Positions 27,620-36,168 of a DNA stretch of 64,000 nt are shown here, piece after piece (position 1 is the first letter of the stretch; the number at the start of each line of letters is the position of its first letter). The notes beneath the pieces are model-generated. The model was given only the letters and a program-made list of their open reading frames with translations. It made no database searches and had not been told where the DNA came from. A program made the translations under genes and the position numbers. Source of the DNA: Pedobacter alluvionis (GTDB lineage: Bacteria > Bacteroidota > Bacteroidia > Sphingobacteriales > Sphingobacteriaceae); the NCBI RefSeq assembly GCF_003664035.1, contig NZ_RCCK01000012.1, forward strand, positions 434,001 to 498,000. The letters are read 5' to 3'.

Positions 27620-28036
27620 TTATTCTGCAGGTGCAGCTTCTTCAGTAGTTTCGTCTTTTTTAGCAGCTTTTTTAGCTGGTGCTTTTTTAACTGGAGCAGC
27701 TTCTTCAGCTACAACTTCTTTCTTTGCAACCGCTTTTTTAGCAACTGGTGCTTTCGCTATTGCTGCTTCAATTTCAGCTTCAGTGATAGGAAGAATAGAA
27801 ACATAAGATTTATTATCTTGTTTCTTTCTGAAAATTACAGTACCATCAACTAAAGCAAATAAAGTGTGGTCTCTACCAATACCAACACCTTTATCAGGGT
27901 GGTGTTTTGTTCCACGTTGACGTACTAAAATGTTTCCAGCGATAGCTAATTGCCCACCGAAAATTTTAATACCTAAACGCTTACTATGCGATTCACGTCC
28001 GTTTTTCGAACTACCGGCTCCTTTTTTGTGTGCCAT
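27620..28036 (-). CDS. rpmA: Large-subunit ribosomal protein bL27 with long low-complexity tail
   Basis: Residues 1-85 are standard bL27 ([42 protein letters not shown]). The protein then continues for about 50 residues of Ala, Lys and Glu ([20 protein letters not shown] and similar), reaching 138 residues against the usual 85-90. The tail alternates AKK and EEAAP blocks and is probably disordered. The gene is 52 bases behind rplU, the usual rplU-rpmA order, and is followed by a strong terminator. Confidence 0.97.
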   Translation of the reverse strand: MAHKKGAGSSKNGRESHSKRLGIKIFGGQLAIAGNILVRQRGTKHHPDKGVGIGRDHTLFALVDGTVIFRKKQDNKSYVSILPITEAEIEAAIAKAPVAKKAVAKKEVVAEEAAPVKKAPAKKAAKKDETTEEAAPAE

Positions 28037-28088
28037 GATTTTATATTTTGTAACTCGCTAAAAAGCGAATTATTGGGTTAACAATTAA

Positions 28089-28400
28089 TTATAGAGTGAT
28101 GTCAGAAATCTGAATCTTAGTGAAAAACTGGCGGTGACCATTTTTCTTTTTGTAACCCTTTCTACGTTTTTTGTGGAAAATAATTACTTTATCACCTTTT
28201 AAATGAGATACGATCTTAGCTGAAACTTTAGCACCTTTAACTGCAGGAGCACCTACAGTAATTGCACCACCGTTGTCAACCAACAATACATTATCAAATT
28301 CAATACTAGCGCCTTCATCTCCTTGTAATCTGTGTACAAAAAGGTGCTGGTCTTTAGCAACTTTAAATTGCTGCCCTGCTATATTTACTATTGCGTACAT
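28089..28400 (-). CDS. rplU: Large-subunit ribosomal protein bL21
   Basis: The 103-residue protein matches bL21: [20 protein letters not shown] at the start, a central [25 protein letters not shown], and the basic [19 protein letters not shown] that binds 23S rRNA. Length is typical. It is the first gene of the rplU-rpmA operon and has one of the clearest Bacteroidota-type promoters of the window just upstream. Confidence 0.98.
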   Translation of the reverse strand: MYAIVNIAGQQFKVAKDQHLFVHRLQGDEGASIEFDNVLLVDNGGAITVGAPAVKGAKVSAKIVSHLKGDKVIIFHKKRRKGYKKKNGHRQFFTKIQISDITL

Positions 28401-28440
28401 TGTTTAAATATTAGTTTTTTAATTTTTATTTAACGAGGTG

Positions 28441-28472
28441 CAAATATAGAACAAATTCAATTAACACACAAA
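28441..28472 (-). promoter_or_regulatory. Promoter of rplU-rpmA
   Basis: On the minus strand TTTG (28469-28472) is followed by 20 bases and then TATATTTG (28441-28448), which fits the Bacteroidota consensus TTTG-N19/20-TAnnTTTG. Transcription would begin near 28434, leaving a leader of about 34 bases. Confidence 0.75.
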
Positions 28473-28638
28473 CACATATCGAAAATATTTTCAACTAAAA
28501 TCATATAGGATCAGGATTCGGAAGATTTAAGGAGTTCAGGATCGATTTAGTCAATATTTAAACTGTATTTTTCGAAAATAATGATTCAATAATTCTTTAA
28601 ATCTGTCCTGGCTTTCCATCATAGCACCTGCTTATAAA

Positions 28639-28671
28639 GTATAAAACAAGTAAGTTCTTCTTGTTTTATAC
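28639..28671. repeat. Perfect 12-bp hairpin of unknown role
   Basis: GTATAAAACAAG (28639-28650) and CTTGTTTTATAC (28660-28671) are exact reverse complements with a 9-base loop. No T-run follows and no gene end is near, so it does not look like a terminator. Confidence 0.6.
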
Positions 28672-28686
28672 TTCAACCACCAAACT

Positions 28687-29120
28687 GCATTTCATTTTCG
28701 GGGCTTTAAGGGTGCAGGAACCCTTGTTCCTAAACCTGATTGGAGCGAACACGAAGTGCAACGGAGTAAAGCGTAAAGCAGGACTGAAGCCAACCAAGAA
28801 CCACAAGCCGCTCATTTCCAAATCATCATAAGCAAATAACCTTTAGTTGGAGCGGAGGGCCAGTACAAAATAACAAGTTTCTTCCCGTTTTACGCTTATA
28901 CGCTTCGCTTCCTCGTACCTCGTTGCTGTAGGGTATCGCTTCAACCGGGGCTAATTGGCTACGACAGCATTTCATTTTTGTGGTTGCAGCGTGCAGAACC
29001 CATGTTCATAAACCCGATCCGATAGCTAGCTATCGGATGCAGCGAACATCCCGATTTTTTCCACTGGGATAAAGTTTAAAGGACTGAAGCCAACCAAGAA
29101 CCGCAATCCGCTCATTTCCA
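28687..29120. repeat. Pair of direct repeats of about 135-145 bp
   Basis: Copy 1 (28687-28820) and copy 2 (28977-29120) both start GCATTTCATTTT and end GACTGAAGCCAACCAAGAAC plus an almost identical tail to CTCATTTCCA. Copy 1 contains a form of the TAAACCTGATCGGAACGAAC element seen near 13715; in copy 2 that part is interrupted by a 22-bp palindrome (29017-29038). The spacer has related but decayed sequence. Confidence 0.7.
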
Positions 29121-29155
29121 GACATTTTACTGATAGTATTCCTTCAAAGTTAACT

Positions 29156-29244
29156 GTCATTCTGAACGCAGTGAAGAATCCTTACTTAATAGACGTAGAA
29201 CCTAAGTTCAGCCCAGAGAGATTCTTCATTACATTCAGAATGAC
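29156..29244. repeat. Palindromic intergenic repeat, CATTCTGAA subtype
   Basis: GTCATTCTGAACGCAGTGAA and the reverse complement of TTCATTACATTCAGAATGAC form imperfect ends of about 26 bases. The same subtype recurs at 43079-43190. Confidence 0.7.
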
Positions 29245-29359
29245 AAATTATTCCTTCGGCTTAGGATAATGCCAATAATTCTCCGTGTTAATCTGTGTCT
29301 CCGCAGCTAAAGATTCTACTTATTTCCCTTCGTTAAAAAATGTTAAAACACTTTTTTAT

Positions 29360-29388
29360 CTACGAATAATTCGTAGATTTACGAAAAC
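29360..29388 (+). promoter_or_regulatory. Predicted BlaI-type operator in the GLPGLI operon promoter
   Basis: CTACGAA-TAA-TTCGTAG (29360-29376) is a perfect 7-bp dyad. Four bases later TACGAAAAC (29380-29388) adds a third half-site. The arrangement TACGAATA, two bases, TCGTA, four bases, TACGAAAAC recurs exactly at 35102-35129, upstream of blaI. TAGATTTA (29374-29381) could serve as the -7 box, with a T-run near 29352 as the -33 region, so a bound repressor would cover the promoter. Confidence 0.65.
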
Positions 29389-29414
29389 TAAATAAACAAC
29401 TTAAACCAAAACCC

Positions 29415-30371
29415 ATGAAACCAATCTTAATTATCTGTTTAGCAACAGTACTAAGCTTTTCAGTAAAAGCCCAAAACCCTGATAAAGCCCTGGCAAGAGT
29501 AAGATACACTTTTATCCACATAAGTGATACTACTCAAAGGGATAAACCACATACTGAAAATATGCTGCTTGTAACCGGAAAAAATGCTTCTGTATACACC
29601 AGTTATGATAAGCTGAACCAAGCATTGAATACCCAGAAGCAGATTCAAGAACAAATGAAAAATCAAGCGGGCAACTCCAATATCAAAATCGAGGTGAAAA
29701 GTGAAATGAAAGTTCCATTAACACAGGAAGATTATTTCTTTTTTGCAAATGAGCATAAAATGATTACCAAAGAGCGCTTATTTAATAATTACCTGATTGA
29801 AGAAACTGCTCCACAAATTGACTGGAAAATTTTAAAAGACACCATGAGTTTTTCAGGGATACCATGCCAGAAAGCAACAGCAACCTTTAAAGGTAGAAAA
29901 TGGGTTGCCTGGTTTGCCACAGAAATTCCTTTTCAAAGCGGTCCGTGGAAATTAAACGGGTTACCAGGTTTGATTATAGAGGCTTATGATGAGAAAAAAG
30001 AAGTAAAATTTACATTCGCTGGTCTTGAAAACGTAAAAGACGATGCCAACCAAACAAACTCAGGTGAAGATGGCAAAATTGTAACGCCCAATGGCACAGG
30101 AGTAGTAAAAATGGTGGGGATAGATGTAAGTACCGCTTACCTGGGACCAGAGATTAAATTACCTGCGGATGCCATTAAAACTACCAGAAAAGAACTAGAC
30201 AAACTTAAAGCCGCAAGAGATAAAGACCCTCAAGGTTTTATGCAGGCCCAAATGGCCGCAAGTGGCATGCAAGGTTCTTTTAAGGCTAATCCTGCTCCAC
30301 GCCCGACTGGAGGTACAGCTATCAGTAAACCTGAGATCAACAATCCAATCGAAATTCCAGGGAAGAAATGA
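29415..30371 (+). CDS. GLPGLI family exported protein
   Basis: A signal peptide (KPILIICLATVLSFSVKAQ) leads into a 318-residue protein containing the family's signature GLPGLI in WKLNGLPGLIIEAYD. The upstream GRKWVAWFATEIPFQSGPWK is also typical. The C-terminal 80 residues are rich in Pro, Ala and Gln and look disordered. The family is periplasmic and of unknown function, often encoded with a TonB-dependent-type barrel, as here. Its stop overlaps the next start by ATGA, so the two are coupled. A BlaI-like operator overlaps its promoter. Confidence 0.92.
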   Translation: MKPILIICLATVLSFSVKAQNPDKALARVRYTFIHISDTTQRDKPHTENMLLVTGKNASVYTSYDKLNQALNTQKQIQEQMKNQAGNSNIKIEVKSEMKVPLTQEDYFFFANEHKMITKERLFNNYLIEETAPQIDWKILKDTMSFSGIPCQKATATFKGRKWVAWFATEIPFQSGPWKLNGLPGLIIEAYDEKKEVKFTFAGLENVKDDANQTNSGEDGKIVTPNGTGVVKMVGIDVSTAYLGPEIKLPADAIKTTRKELDKLKAARDKDPQGFMQAQMAASGMQGSFKANPAPRPTGGTAISKPEINNPIEIPGKK

Positions 30372-33028
30372 GAAGCTATGTAATAATGCTGACGTTTTTC
30401 CTCACATCTTTTTCTGCCCTGGCACAAAAGCCAATCAAAGGTTTGGTTAAGGATAGCTATGGAAAAGCGATTGAACTGGTTAATGTAAGCCTAAAGGATC
30501 CTGAAGGGAATACCATAAACTTTACGCGAACCAACCGGAATGGAGAATTTAATATCCCTCTAAAAAACGACCAGATTACGGGCTACAAAATTGAAGCCTC
30601 GAGCATTGGTTATAAAAAACTGAGCACGGTTATAACGGACGTAACCAAAAGTTACGAACTCATTATGCAAAACAGTGAAACAGCACTTGAAACCGTGACG
30701 GTAAAAAAACGTCCATCCTTAACGGCAAATGGTGATACCTTAAATTACAGGCCATCTGACTTTGCCGGTAAACAAGACAGAAGTATTGGTGATGTGCTCA
30801 AGAAAATGCCGGGAATCGAAGTTGCTGAAGATGGCAAAATCAGCTACAACGGTAAATCGATTTCGAACCTCTATGTAGATGGCGATAATTTGTTAGACGA
30901 TAAATACAATATAGGCACCAAAAGTATCCCTCATGGCGCAGTTGATAAGGTACAGGTGATCCAAAACGATCAACCCATTAAAATGATGCGTAAAAATAAC
31001 ATGAACGATGATGTTGCCATAAACCTGGTGATTAAAGATGAAGCCAAGCTTAAAGTAATGGGCGATGCCACCGTTGGCGCTGGCATCCCCAACCGCTTTG
31101 ATGAAAACCTTACGGCCATGCTTTTTAATAAAAAACTCAAATTTATTAACAACGTTAAAGGAAACAACATCGGCAGCGATCCGGGTGGCGACCTTTTTGC
31201 ACACAATTTCTCTGATTATTTAAAGAAACTGGATAATGATAAACCTAACGGACTGCTCTCAACAGGTGCCGCGGGAGTGCCCTCCTTGCCGCAAAGCAGG
31301 TATCTTTTTAATAAAGCCGGATTGATTAACCTGAACAATCTGTACAAGTTCAATCCCGATCTTCAGTTAAGGGCCAATATTTCATATTTGTATGATCAGC
31401 GGCATCAGGAGTACAGCAAATTTTCGGAAACTTATCTCCCCAATCAAACTATCCGCTATGCAGAAACGCAGCGCAATGCCATTAATCCACAAAAATTAAG
31501 GGCGCAATTTAACCTGAACGGAAATGCAGAAAAATACTATCTGAACAATAATTTTGTCCTCGATTATGCGCCTTTTAAAACATCTTCGGCTTTTGTAATC
31601 AATAATGTGGCAGCCAATCAGGTATTGCGGCAGGAAACACTCGATATTTCGAACGAGTTCAATTACCGTAAAAAGTTAAAGTCAGAAGATGTAATTAACC
31701 TGTACTCCTATTTAAACCGTACTACACAACCTGAAAACTTAAACATAAACCCAGGACTTAATGCTGATATTTTAAACAATGGGAACAGTTATCTTGGTTT
31801 AAGCCAGTATATCAAAATACCAACCTGGTACACCAATAACTATGCTTCTTTTGCTTTTGTAAACAATCATTTCTTTCAAACGTATAAGGCAGGTTTTAAT
31901 GTGCAGCAACAAAAGCTCAATTCGGAACTTTACCGCACACAAAACAACCAGCAGACCGAACTTGTATCTGGCAATACCGTAAATGACCTTGATTGGCTAA
32001 AAACCAAGATATATACCGATGCCACATACGAATTTACTAACGATAAATTAAAAGTTGGATTGAGCTTGCCTTTAAGTTATAACCTGATTAAATACAGTGA
32101 TGACATCAATCAGTTGGACAAGAGTCTGAATAAATTGTTTCTAAACCCTTCTCTGACTATAAAGTATCAAACCAGCGTTGAAAATTATGTGACAGCAAAT
32201 TATAGCTTCCGTAACGATTTAGGAGGAATTGATGATGTTTACCGGGGTACAGTGTTAAAAAACTATCGCTCTCTTTTTGCCAATAATGCCCCCATTTCGG
32301 AATCGAAAACCCATAATGTTGGTGCAGGGTTTAATTTCAGAAAAGCCATGCAGATGTTATTTGTAAATTTGACTGCCAATTACAGTGATGCCGAACTGAA
32401 CACCATTTCTTCATACACCTTAAATAACAACCTCCAGCAAAGGGTGGTATTGCCATTGAGCAACCACATCCGCACCCTATTTTTTAATGCAAACGCCAGC
32501 AAATACCTTTTTGCGCTGAAAAGCACAGTAAGTGGAGGCATTAGTTTTTCGCACAGCCAATATGATCAGTTGCAGAACAACGAACTTTTTGCATTTAATG
32601 CACAAACTATTTCTTACAAAATGGGAATAGAAGCAAAACTCACCAACTTTATTAATTGGTCTTACCTGGCAAATTTTTCGGTTACCGATAATAAAGCTAA
32701 AGTGGCCGACGCCATCAAAACGAATTTTCAGCAGCTCAGGCAGCAGTCTACCCTGGCCATTACCACTTTTAGAAATATATATATAAACTTATCGGCCGAA
32801 CATTTATTTACTCATCAATCTACACAACCCAATTTAAAATATCTTTTTGCGGATATGAATCTCAAATACAAATACCTGAAAATGAAAACAGATTTTGAAT
32901 TTGGCATCACCAACCTGGCGAATATCAAAAGTTTTGATGCGGTTTACCTTTCAGCCAATTCTCTTACTACAGGAACCTATTATATCCCTGGAAGAGTGGC
33001 GATGTTGAAGGCGACTTTTAGCTTTTAA
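30368..33028 (+). CDS. Outer-membrane beta-barrel protein with carboxypeptidase-regulatory-like and plug domains
   Basis: After a signal peptide (MLTFFLTSFSALAQ) there is a CarboxypepD-regulatory-like domain (GLVKDSYGKAIELVNVSLKD, about residues 25-105), a plug-like segment (GDVLKKMPGIEVAEDGKISYNGKSISNLYVDG, about 140-235), and a long barrel ending in ATFSF. It resembles TonB-dependent receptors without a SusD partner. Its role with GLPGLI proteins is unknown; transport or envelope maintenance are both possible. At 886 residues it is somewhat short for SusC but normal for this group. Confidence 0.88.
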   Translation: MRSYVIMLTFFLTSFSALAQKPIKGLVKDSYGKAIELVNVSLKDPEGNTINFTRTNRNGEFNIPLKNDQITGYKIEASSIGYKKLSTVITDVTKSYELIMQNSETALETVTVKKRPSLTANGDTLNYRPSDFAGKQDRSIGDVLKKMPGIEVAEDGKISYNGKSISNLYVDGDNLLDDKYNIGTKSIPHGAVDKVQVIQNDQPIKMMRKNNMNDDVAINLVIKDEAKLKVMGDATVGAGIPNRFDENLTAMLFNKKLKFINNVKGNNIGSDPGGDLFAHNFSDYLKKLDNDKPNGLLSTGAAGVPSLPQSRYLFNKAGLINLNNLYKFNPDLQLRANISYLYDQRHQEYSKFSETYLPNQTIRYAETQRNAINPQKLRAQFNLNGNAEKYYLNNNFVLDYAPFKTSSAFVINNVAANQVLRQETLDISNEFNYRKKLKSEDVINLYSYLNRTTQPENLNINPGLNADILNNGNSYLGLSQYIKIPTWYTNNYASFAFVNNHFFQTYKAGFNVQQQKLNSELYRTQNNQQTELVSGNTVNDLDWLKTKIYTDATYEFTNDKLKVGLSLPLSYNLIKYSDDINQLDKSLNKLFLNPSLTIKYQTSVENYVTANYSFRNDLGGIDDVYRGTVLKNYRSLFANNAPISESKTHNVGAGFNFRKAMQMLFVNLTANYSDAELNTISSYTLNNNLQQRVVLPLSNHIRTLFFNANASKYLFALKSTVSGGISFSHSQYDQLQNNELFAFNAQTISYKMGIEAKLTNFINWSYLANFSVTDNKAKVADAIKTNFQQLRQQSTLAITTFRNIYINLSAEHLFTHQSTQPNLKYLFADMNLKYKYLKMKTDFEFGITNLANIKSFDAVYLSANSLTTGTYYIPGRVAMLKATFSF

Positions 33029-33035
33029 GTACATA

Positions 33036-33133
33036 GGTCGTAATCTCGACTGGAGCGCAGTGGAATGGAGAGATCTTTTAAAGATTCTTTAAACCAAGTT
33101 CAAAGATTTCTCCACTGCGGTCTAAGGGACGAT
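33036..33133. repeat. Degenerate palindromic intergenic repeat
   Basis: GGTCGTAATCTCGACTGGAG and GGTCTAAGGGACGATC mark the ends. AGATCTTTTAAAGATT and AAAGATTTCTCCACTGC inside replace the usual centre. Strongly decayed compared with 27266-27373. Confidence 0.5.
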
Positions 33134-33157
33134 CTTACTAAATTCAAATCGGCTAAT

Positions 33158-33218
33158 CGTCATCTCCTGGGACGAAGATATCTACAGTAGATTTCTCTAC
33201 GCTACCCTCTAAATGACG
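33158..33218. repeat. Short palindromic intergenic repeat
   Basis: CGTCATCTCCTGGGACGAAG at the left and CTACCCTCTAAATGACG at the right, only 61 bp. It stands next to the preceding copy, between two convergent operons. Confidence 0.5.
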
Positions 33219-33232
33219 AGAGTTGTGCGAAA

Positions 33233-34729
33233 TTAGGGTTTTGTAGTAATCTGGATAGCCTGATTATTTCTATCAATTTTCATATCAGAAACTTTATTAA
33301 GGTTCAGTTTATCCAGTTCTTCTTTTGTGATCTTATTTCCATTCAGGAAATAAGAGGTATTTTCTCCAACCATTATTCCATTAGCATTTTGATGTTGATT
33401 TCCATCTTTTGCATCAGAAGTAGTGGCGGTTGATTTTATGAAATACATAAATCCAACTCCCTTTTTCCTGGACATCGGCAGTTCCTCCAGGTCTTCGCCA
33501 TTTTTGGTTAAAACTTTTACATCGATATTTTTATGATCCGATTTTACCGTATCTGTAAAGCTAAAGTGCTGTACAAAAGTTTTGCCTTTAAAATCACCGT
33601 CCGTTTTAAAACTCATGATCTTCACTTTTTTGCCTAAGCCATTTAAAATATCCTCTACCGATCTCCGCGAAGAATCTACCCCATTGGTAATGCTTTTGAT
33701 AATGAAAGTCATTTTATTAACCGTAGCAGGTTCTTTGAGCGTATTAATCAGGATTTTCTTTTTTGCTTTTGGTTTTAAAACTGTTTTTGATTTTGGCTGT
33801 ACCTCGGTCACCTTTTCAGGCAAAACATCATTCACCATGTTGGTTAAAGGTGCTAAGCTTTTCTTTATATTCTTTTTATCAATAGTAAAGGCGAGTGTGA
33901 CGCAGAGCAATATCGGTAGCACAAATAAATACCGAGTTAAATCCACTTTCGGTGAACGTTTGGCATTCATCATTATAATCCTTTTTTTAAGATCAGATAG
34001 ATTAAAATTATTCACAATAGCTACTGATGGTTGTAAAGCACCTACATCTAGCAAACTGTACTGATAAGCTTTTTTATCAATACCTTTCCTTAAAATTTTT
34101 GCATCGGTAATAAATTCAATGTTTTCCCTTACCGCTTTTTTCATTAACCAAACGCCTGGATTAAACCAGTAAAAAACTACGCAGATTTCAGCCAGGATAA
34201 TATCTAAAGTATGCCATTCTTCTATATGTACGCGTTCATGCTCAAGAATATTGCTTAAATCTTGTTTTTTATGCAATCGCGGATTAATATAGATAGTCTG
34301 CCAAAAGCTAAATGGGCTTACTTCATCATTTAAAATCCGCACTTTATAATCGTTTAACTGATCTGGCGAAGATTTTTTATGCATCCTGTAGAGTGAAACA
34401 AACTGTATCAGTAACCTCATGCCCATTAATACAACACCAGCATAAAAGAATATGGTTAATGCTTGCCAAAATATCGAAACGGCATCCTGTTGTACCAATT
34501 GACTAACTTGTTGATTGAATTGAGGCACAAAGGCAGGTATAGCTTTCTGATTAGCAAAAAATTCGGTGAGGTTAATAAAGGGGTAGGCCGAAGAAAAAAT
34601 GATCCCAAACAGCAGAAATACCCGGTTGACGGAATAGAAAGTTAACCTTCTCAATAATAGGTAGTAACTAGCAGAAAACAAGAGCAGTACCAGGTTAATT
34701 TTCAATAAAATGAGAAAGAAATGTGGCAT
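33233..34729 (-). CDS. M56 family (BlaR1/MecR1-type) membrane metallopeptidase
   Basis: Membrane segments lie at about residues 5-26, 37-52, 88-112 and 268-284. The zinc motif is HERVH at 164-168 within LSNILEHERVHIEEWHTLD, followed by YWFNPGVWLMKKAVRENIEFITDAKIL, both typical of BlaR1-like peptidases. Instead of a penicillin-binding domain the periplasmic end (285-498) is a Lys-rich linker and a small domain with LNGNKITKEELDKLN. It would sense an unknown signal and inactivate BlaI. It is 6 bases behind blaI. Confidence 0.92.
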   Translation of the reverse strand: MPHFFLILLKINLVLLLFSASYYLLLRRLTFYSVNRVFLLFGIIFSSAYPFINLTEFFANQKAIPAFVPQFNQQVSQLVQQDAVSIFWQALTIFFYAGVVLMGMRLLIQFVSLYRMHKKSSPDQLNDYKVRILNDEVSPFSFWQTIYINPRLHKKQDLSNILEHERVHIEEWHTLDIILAEICVVFYWFNPGVWLMKKAVRENIEFITDAKILRKGIDKKAYQYSLLDVGALQPSVAIVNNFNLSDLKKRIIMMNAKRSPKVDLTRYLFVLPILLCVTLAFTIDKKNIKKSLAPLTNMVNDVLPEKVTEVQPKSKTVLKPKAKKKILINTLKEPATVNKMTFIIKSITNGVDSSRRSVEDILNGLGKKVKIMSFKTDGDFKGKTFVQHFSFTDTVKSDHKNIDVKVLTKNGEDLEELPMSRKKGVGFMYFIKSTATTSDAKDGNQHQNANGIMVGENTSYFLNGNKITKEELDKLNLNKVSDMKIDRNNQAIQITTKP

Positions 34730-34735
34730 GGCCTT

Positions 34736-35098
34736 TTACTTTTCAGGGTTCTCGATTAAATTTATAATCTCTTTAAGTTCTTCGGCACTGATCTTCTTAT
34801 CCTTTGCGAAAAAGGCAACCAATTCTTTATAGGAACTTTGAAAGTAATTATTAACAAAACCGCTCATAAAACGCTTTTTGTATTCTACTTCTTTAACCTT
34901 TGCACTGTAGCGGTTGGCATTGGCAAAACGCTCGCTTACCAGAAAGCCTTTACGTTCCAGATTTTTAACCGTTGAGGCCAGCGTAGTGTATGGTGGTTTC
35001 GGCTCGGGTAGCACGTCCATAAAATCTTTGATAAAACCTTTTCCAATCTGCCAAACAGCCAGCATCGCTTCTTCTTCCTGTAATGTTAACTTTTCCAT
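34736..35098 (-). CDS. BlaI/MecI/CopY-type transcriptional repressor
   Basis: The 120-residue winged-helix protein begins MEKLTLQEEEAMLAVWQIGK, with PPYTTLASTVKNLERKGFL as recognition region and a C-terminal dimerisation half (SFVNNY-like helices, FFAKDKKISAEELKEIINLI). I start at 35098 because the eleven upstream codons overlap the operator. In this family the partner M56 protease, encoded 6 bases downstream, relieves repression. The operator at 35101-35129 overlaps its own promoter, and a matching site lies before the GLPGLI operon 5.7 kb away, so both are probable targets. Confidence 0.93.
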   Translation of the reverse strand: MEKLTLQEEEAMLAVWQIGKGFIKDFMDVLPEPKPPYTTLASTVKNLERKGFLVSERFANANRYSAKVKEVEYKKRFMSGFVNNYFQSSYKELVAFFAKDKKISAEELKEIINLIENPEK

Positions 35099-35100
35099 TA

Positions 35101-35129
35101 TTACGAATATATCGTAAATATACGAAAAC
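35101..35129 (-). promoter_or_regulatory. Predicted BlaI operator upstream of blaI-M56
   Basis: TTACGA-ATATA-TCGTAA (35101-35117) is a perfect dyad, and TACGAAAAC (35121-35129) follows after AATA. Relative to the gene the three half-sites run in the opposite order from the GLPGLI operon copy. On the minus strand TATATTTA (35115-35122) is a possible -7 box, so the operator covers both promoter and start region of blaI. Confidence 0.65.
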
Positions 35130-35340
35130 ATCCCAAAAGAAAAAAACTTTAATAAATGGCTAACATTTAGCCCTTTATTAAAGTTTTTTATTGTTTACCA
35201 GTTCATTGGTCATTAGTTAATTAGTCAATAATTAACTGGTTAATGTTTAAATCGGTTAATCAACTCCAAATGCCCGGCTCCAAACTCCACCTAAGTAACT
35301 TTCAACACCACTAACATTGGCAACCTTCAATAGAAAAGTT

Positions 35341-35463
35341 GTCCTCTCGATCCGATAACTATCGGATGGAACGTAGTGAAATGGAGAGATCTATCTGGAC
35401 AGATTTAGCTTCGCTGAGCACTCTGTGGTTCTCGACTGCGCTGCGCTCCGCTCGAAATGACGA
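35341..35463. repeat. Palindromic intergenic repeat, reverse orientation
   Basis: Reads as the reverse complement of the long form: AAATGGAGAGATCTATCTGG, GCTTCGCTGAGCACTCTGTG and CGCTCCGCTCGAAATGACGA. Its left part carries an inserted ATCCGATA-AC-TATCGGAT palindrome (35350-35367). The rest of the gap 35132-35582 shows no gene. Confidence 0.7.
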
Positions 35464-35582
35464 CCTTATGTATTGTAATTTCCTTCCTCGACTTCCAATT
35501 TCGACCCCAAACGCAAAACTCCCAACGCCACACTGATTTACAAGCAATTTGGCTTCTGACTACAGACTCCCGACTACCCTAC

Positions 35583-36083
35583 CTACTTCCCGCTTCTTTG
35601 TTCAGCCTGCAGTAAGGTTTGATCAATAACTTTACGCATCTGTACCGCTGCATCTAATAATTTAGGATTGCCATCAAAATCGCCATAAATCACCACATGT
35701 TTTGTTTTTTCTTTATATTTAAACAGCAAATCGTAGCGTGGTACTGCCCTCGATTTTTCGCTTTTCTTACCAATGGTATCCGGAAAATTCCAAAGTCCAA
35801 TTTCGTTGGCTTTGCCATGCATGTAAAGAATATCGTCATTCTTTAAAAAGATTTTCTTCTTAATTACAGAATCGGCACCATTAACATACTGGTAATCGCC
35901 AGTTGCAGAATTATAATGGTTCTCTAAGGAATCTTTTATTCCCCATTTATATTCCATTGATACAAAATCATTTTTTCTAAAAGGGGCGTTCTGAATGATC
36001 GGTTTGTAATAGATGTAACAATAAATGATCATTGGTACGATGATGGTGATGGCTAAAAATATTTTTTTTCCTCTGCTTGACAC
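35583..36083 (-). CDS. Hypothetical membrane-anchored protein
   Basis: I do not recognise the family. One membrane segment at residues 7-27 (IFLAITIIVPMIIYCYIYY) is followed by a soluble 135-residue domain outside the cytoplasmic membrane, with alternating beta-like patches (NDDILYMHGKANEIGLWNFPD, YDLLFKYKEKTKHVVIYGDFDGNP) and a C-terminal helix. It precedes nothing on its strand within 350 bases and lies downstream of no obvious operon, being the next gene after the symporter gene's promoter side is passed. Confidence 0.65.
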   Translation of the reverse strand: MSSRGKKIFLAITIIVPMIIYCYIYYKPIIQNAPFRKNDFVSMEYKWGIKDSLENHYNSATGDYQYVNGADSVIKKKIFLKNDDILYMHGKANEIGLWNFPDTIGKKSEKSRAVPRYDLLFKYKEKTKHVVIYGDFDGNPKLLDAAVQMRKVIDQTLLQAEQRSGK

Positions 36084-36168
36084 TTTTTGTATTATTTATT
36101 GAATGAATGAATTTTGAATGATTGAATGAAAGAGCGTTAAATAAGACTCAGGACTGAAGAGTTTAGAC

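Noticed and set aside
28401..29414. Hidden protein gene in the 1-kb gap
   Set aside because: No frame of useful length or composition; the gap is explained by repeats, a promoter and the operator.
33582..34064. 160-codon plus-strand frame
   Set aside because: Antisense to the M56 gene; the sense frame has clear motifs.
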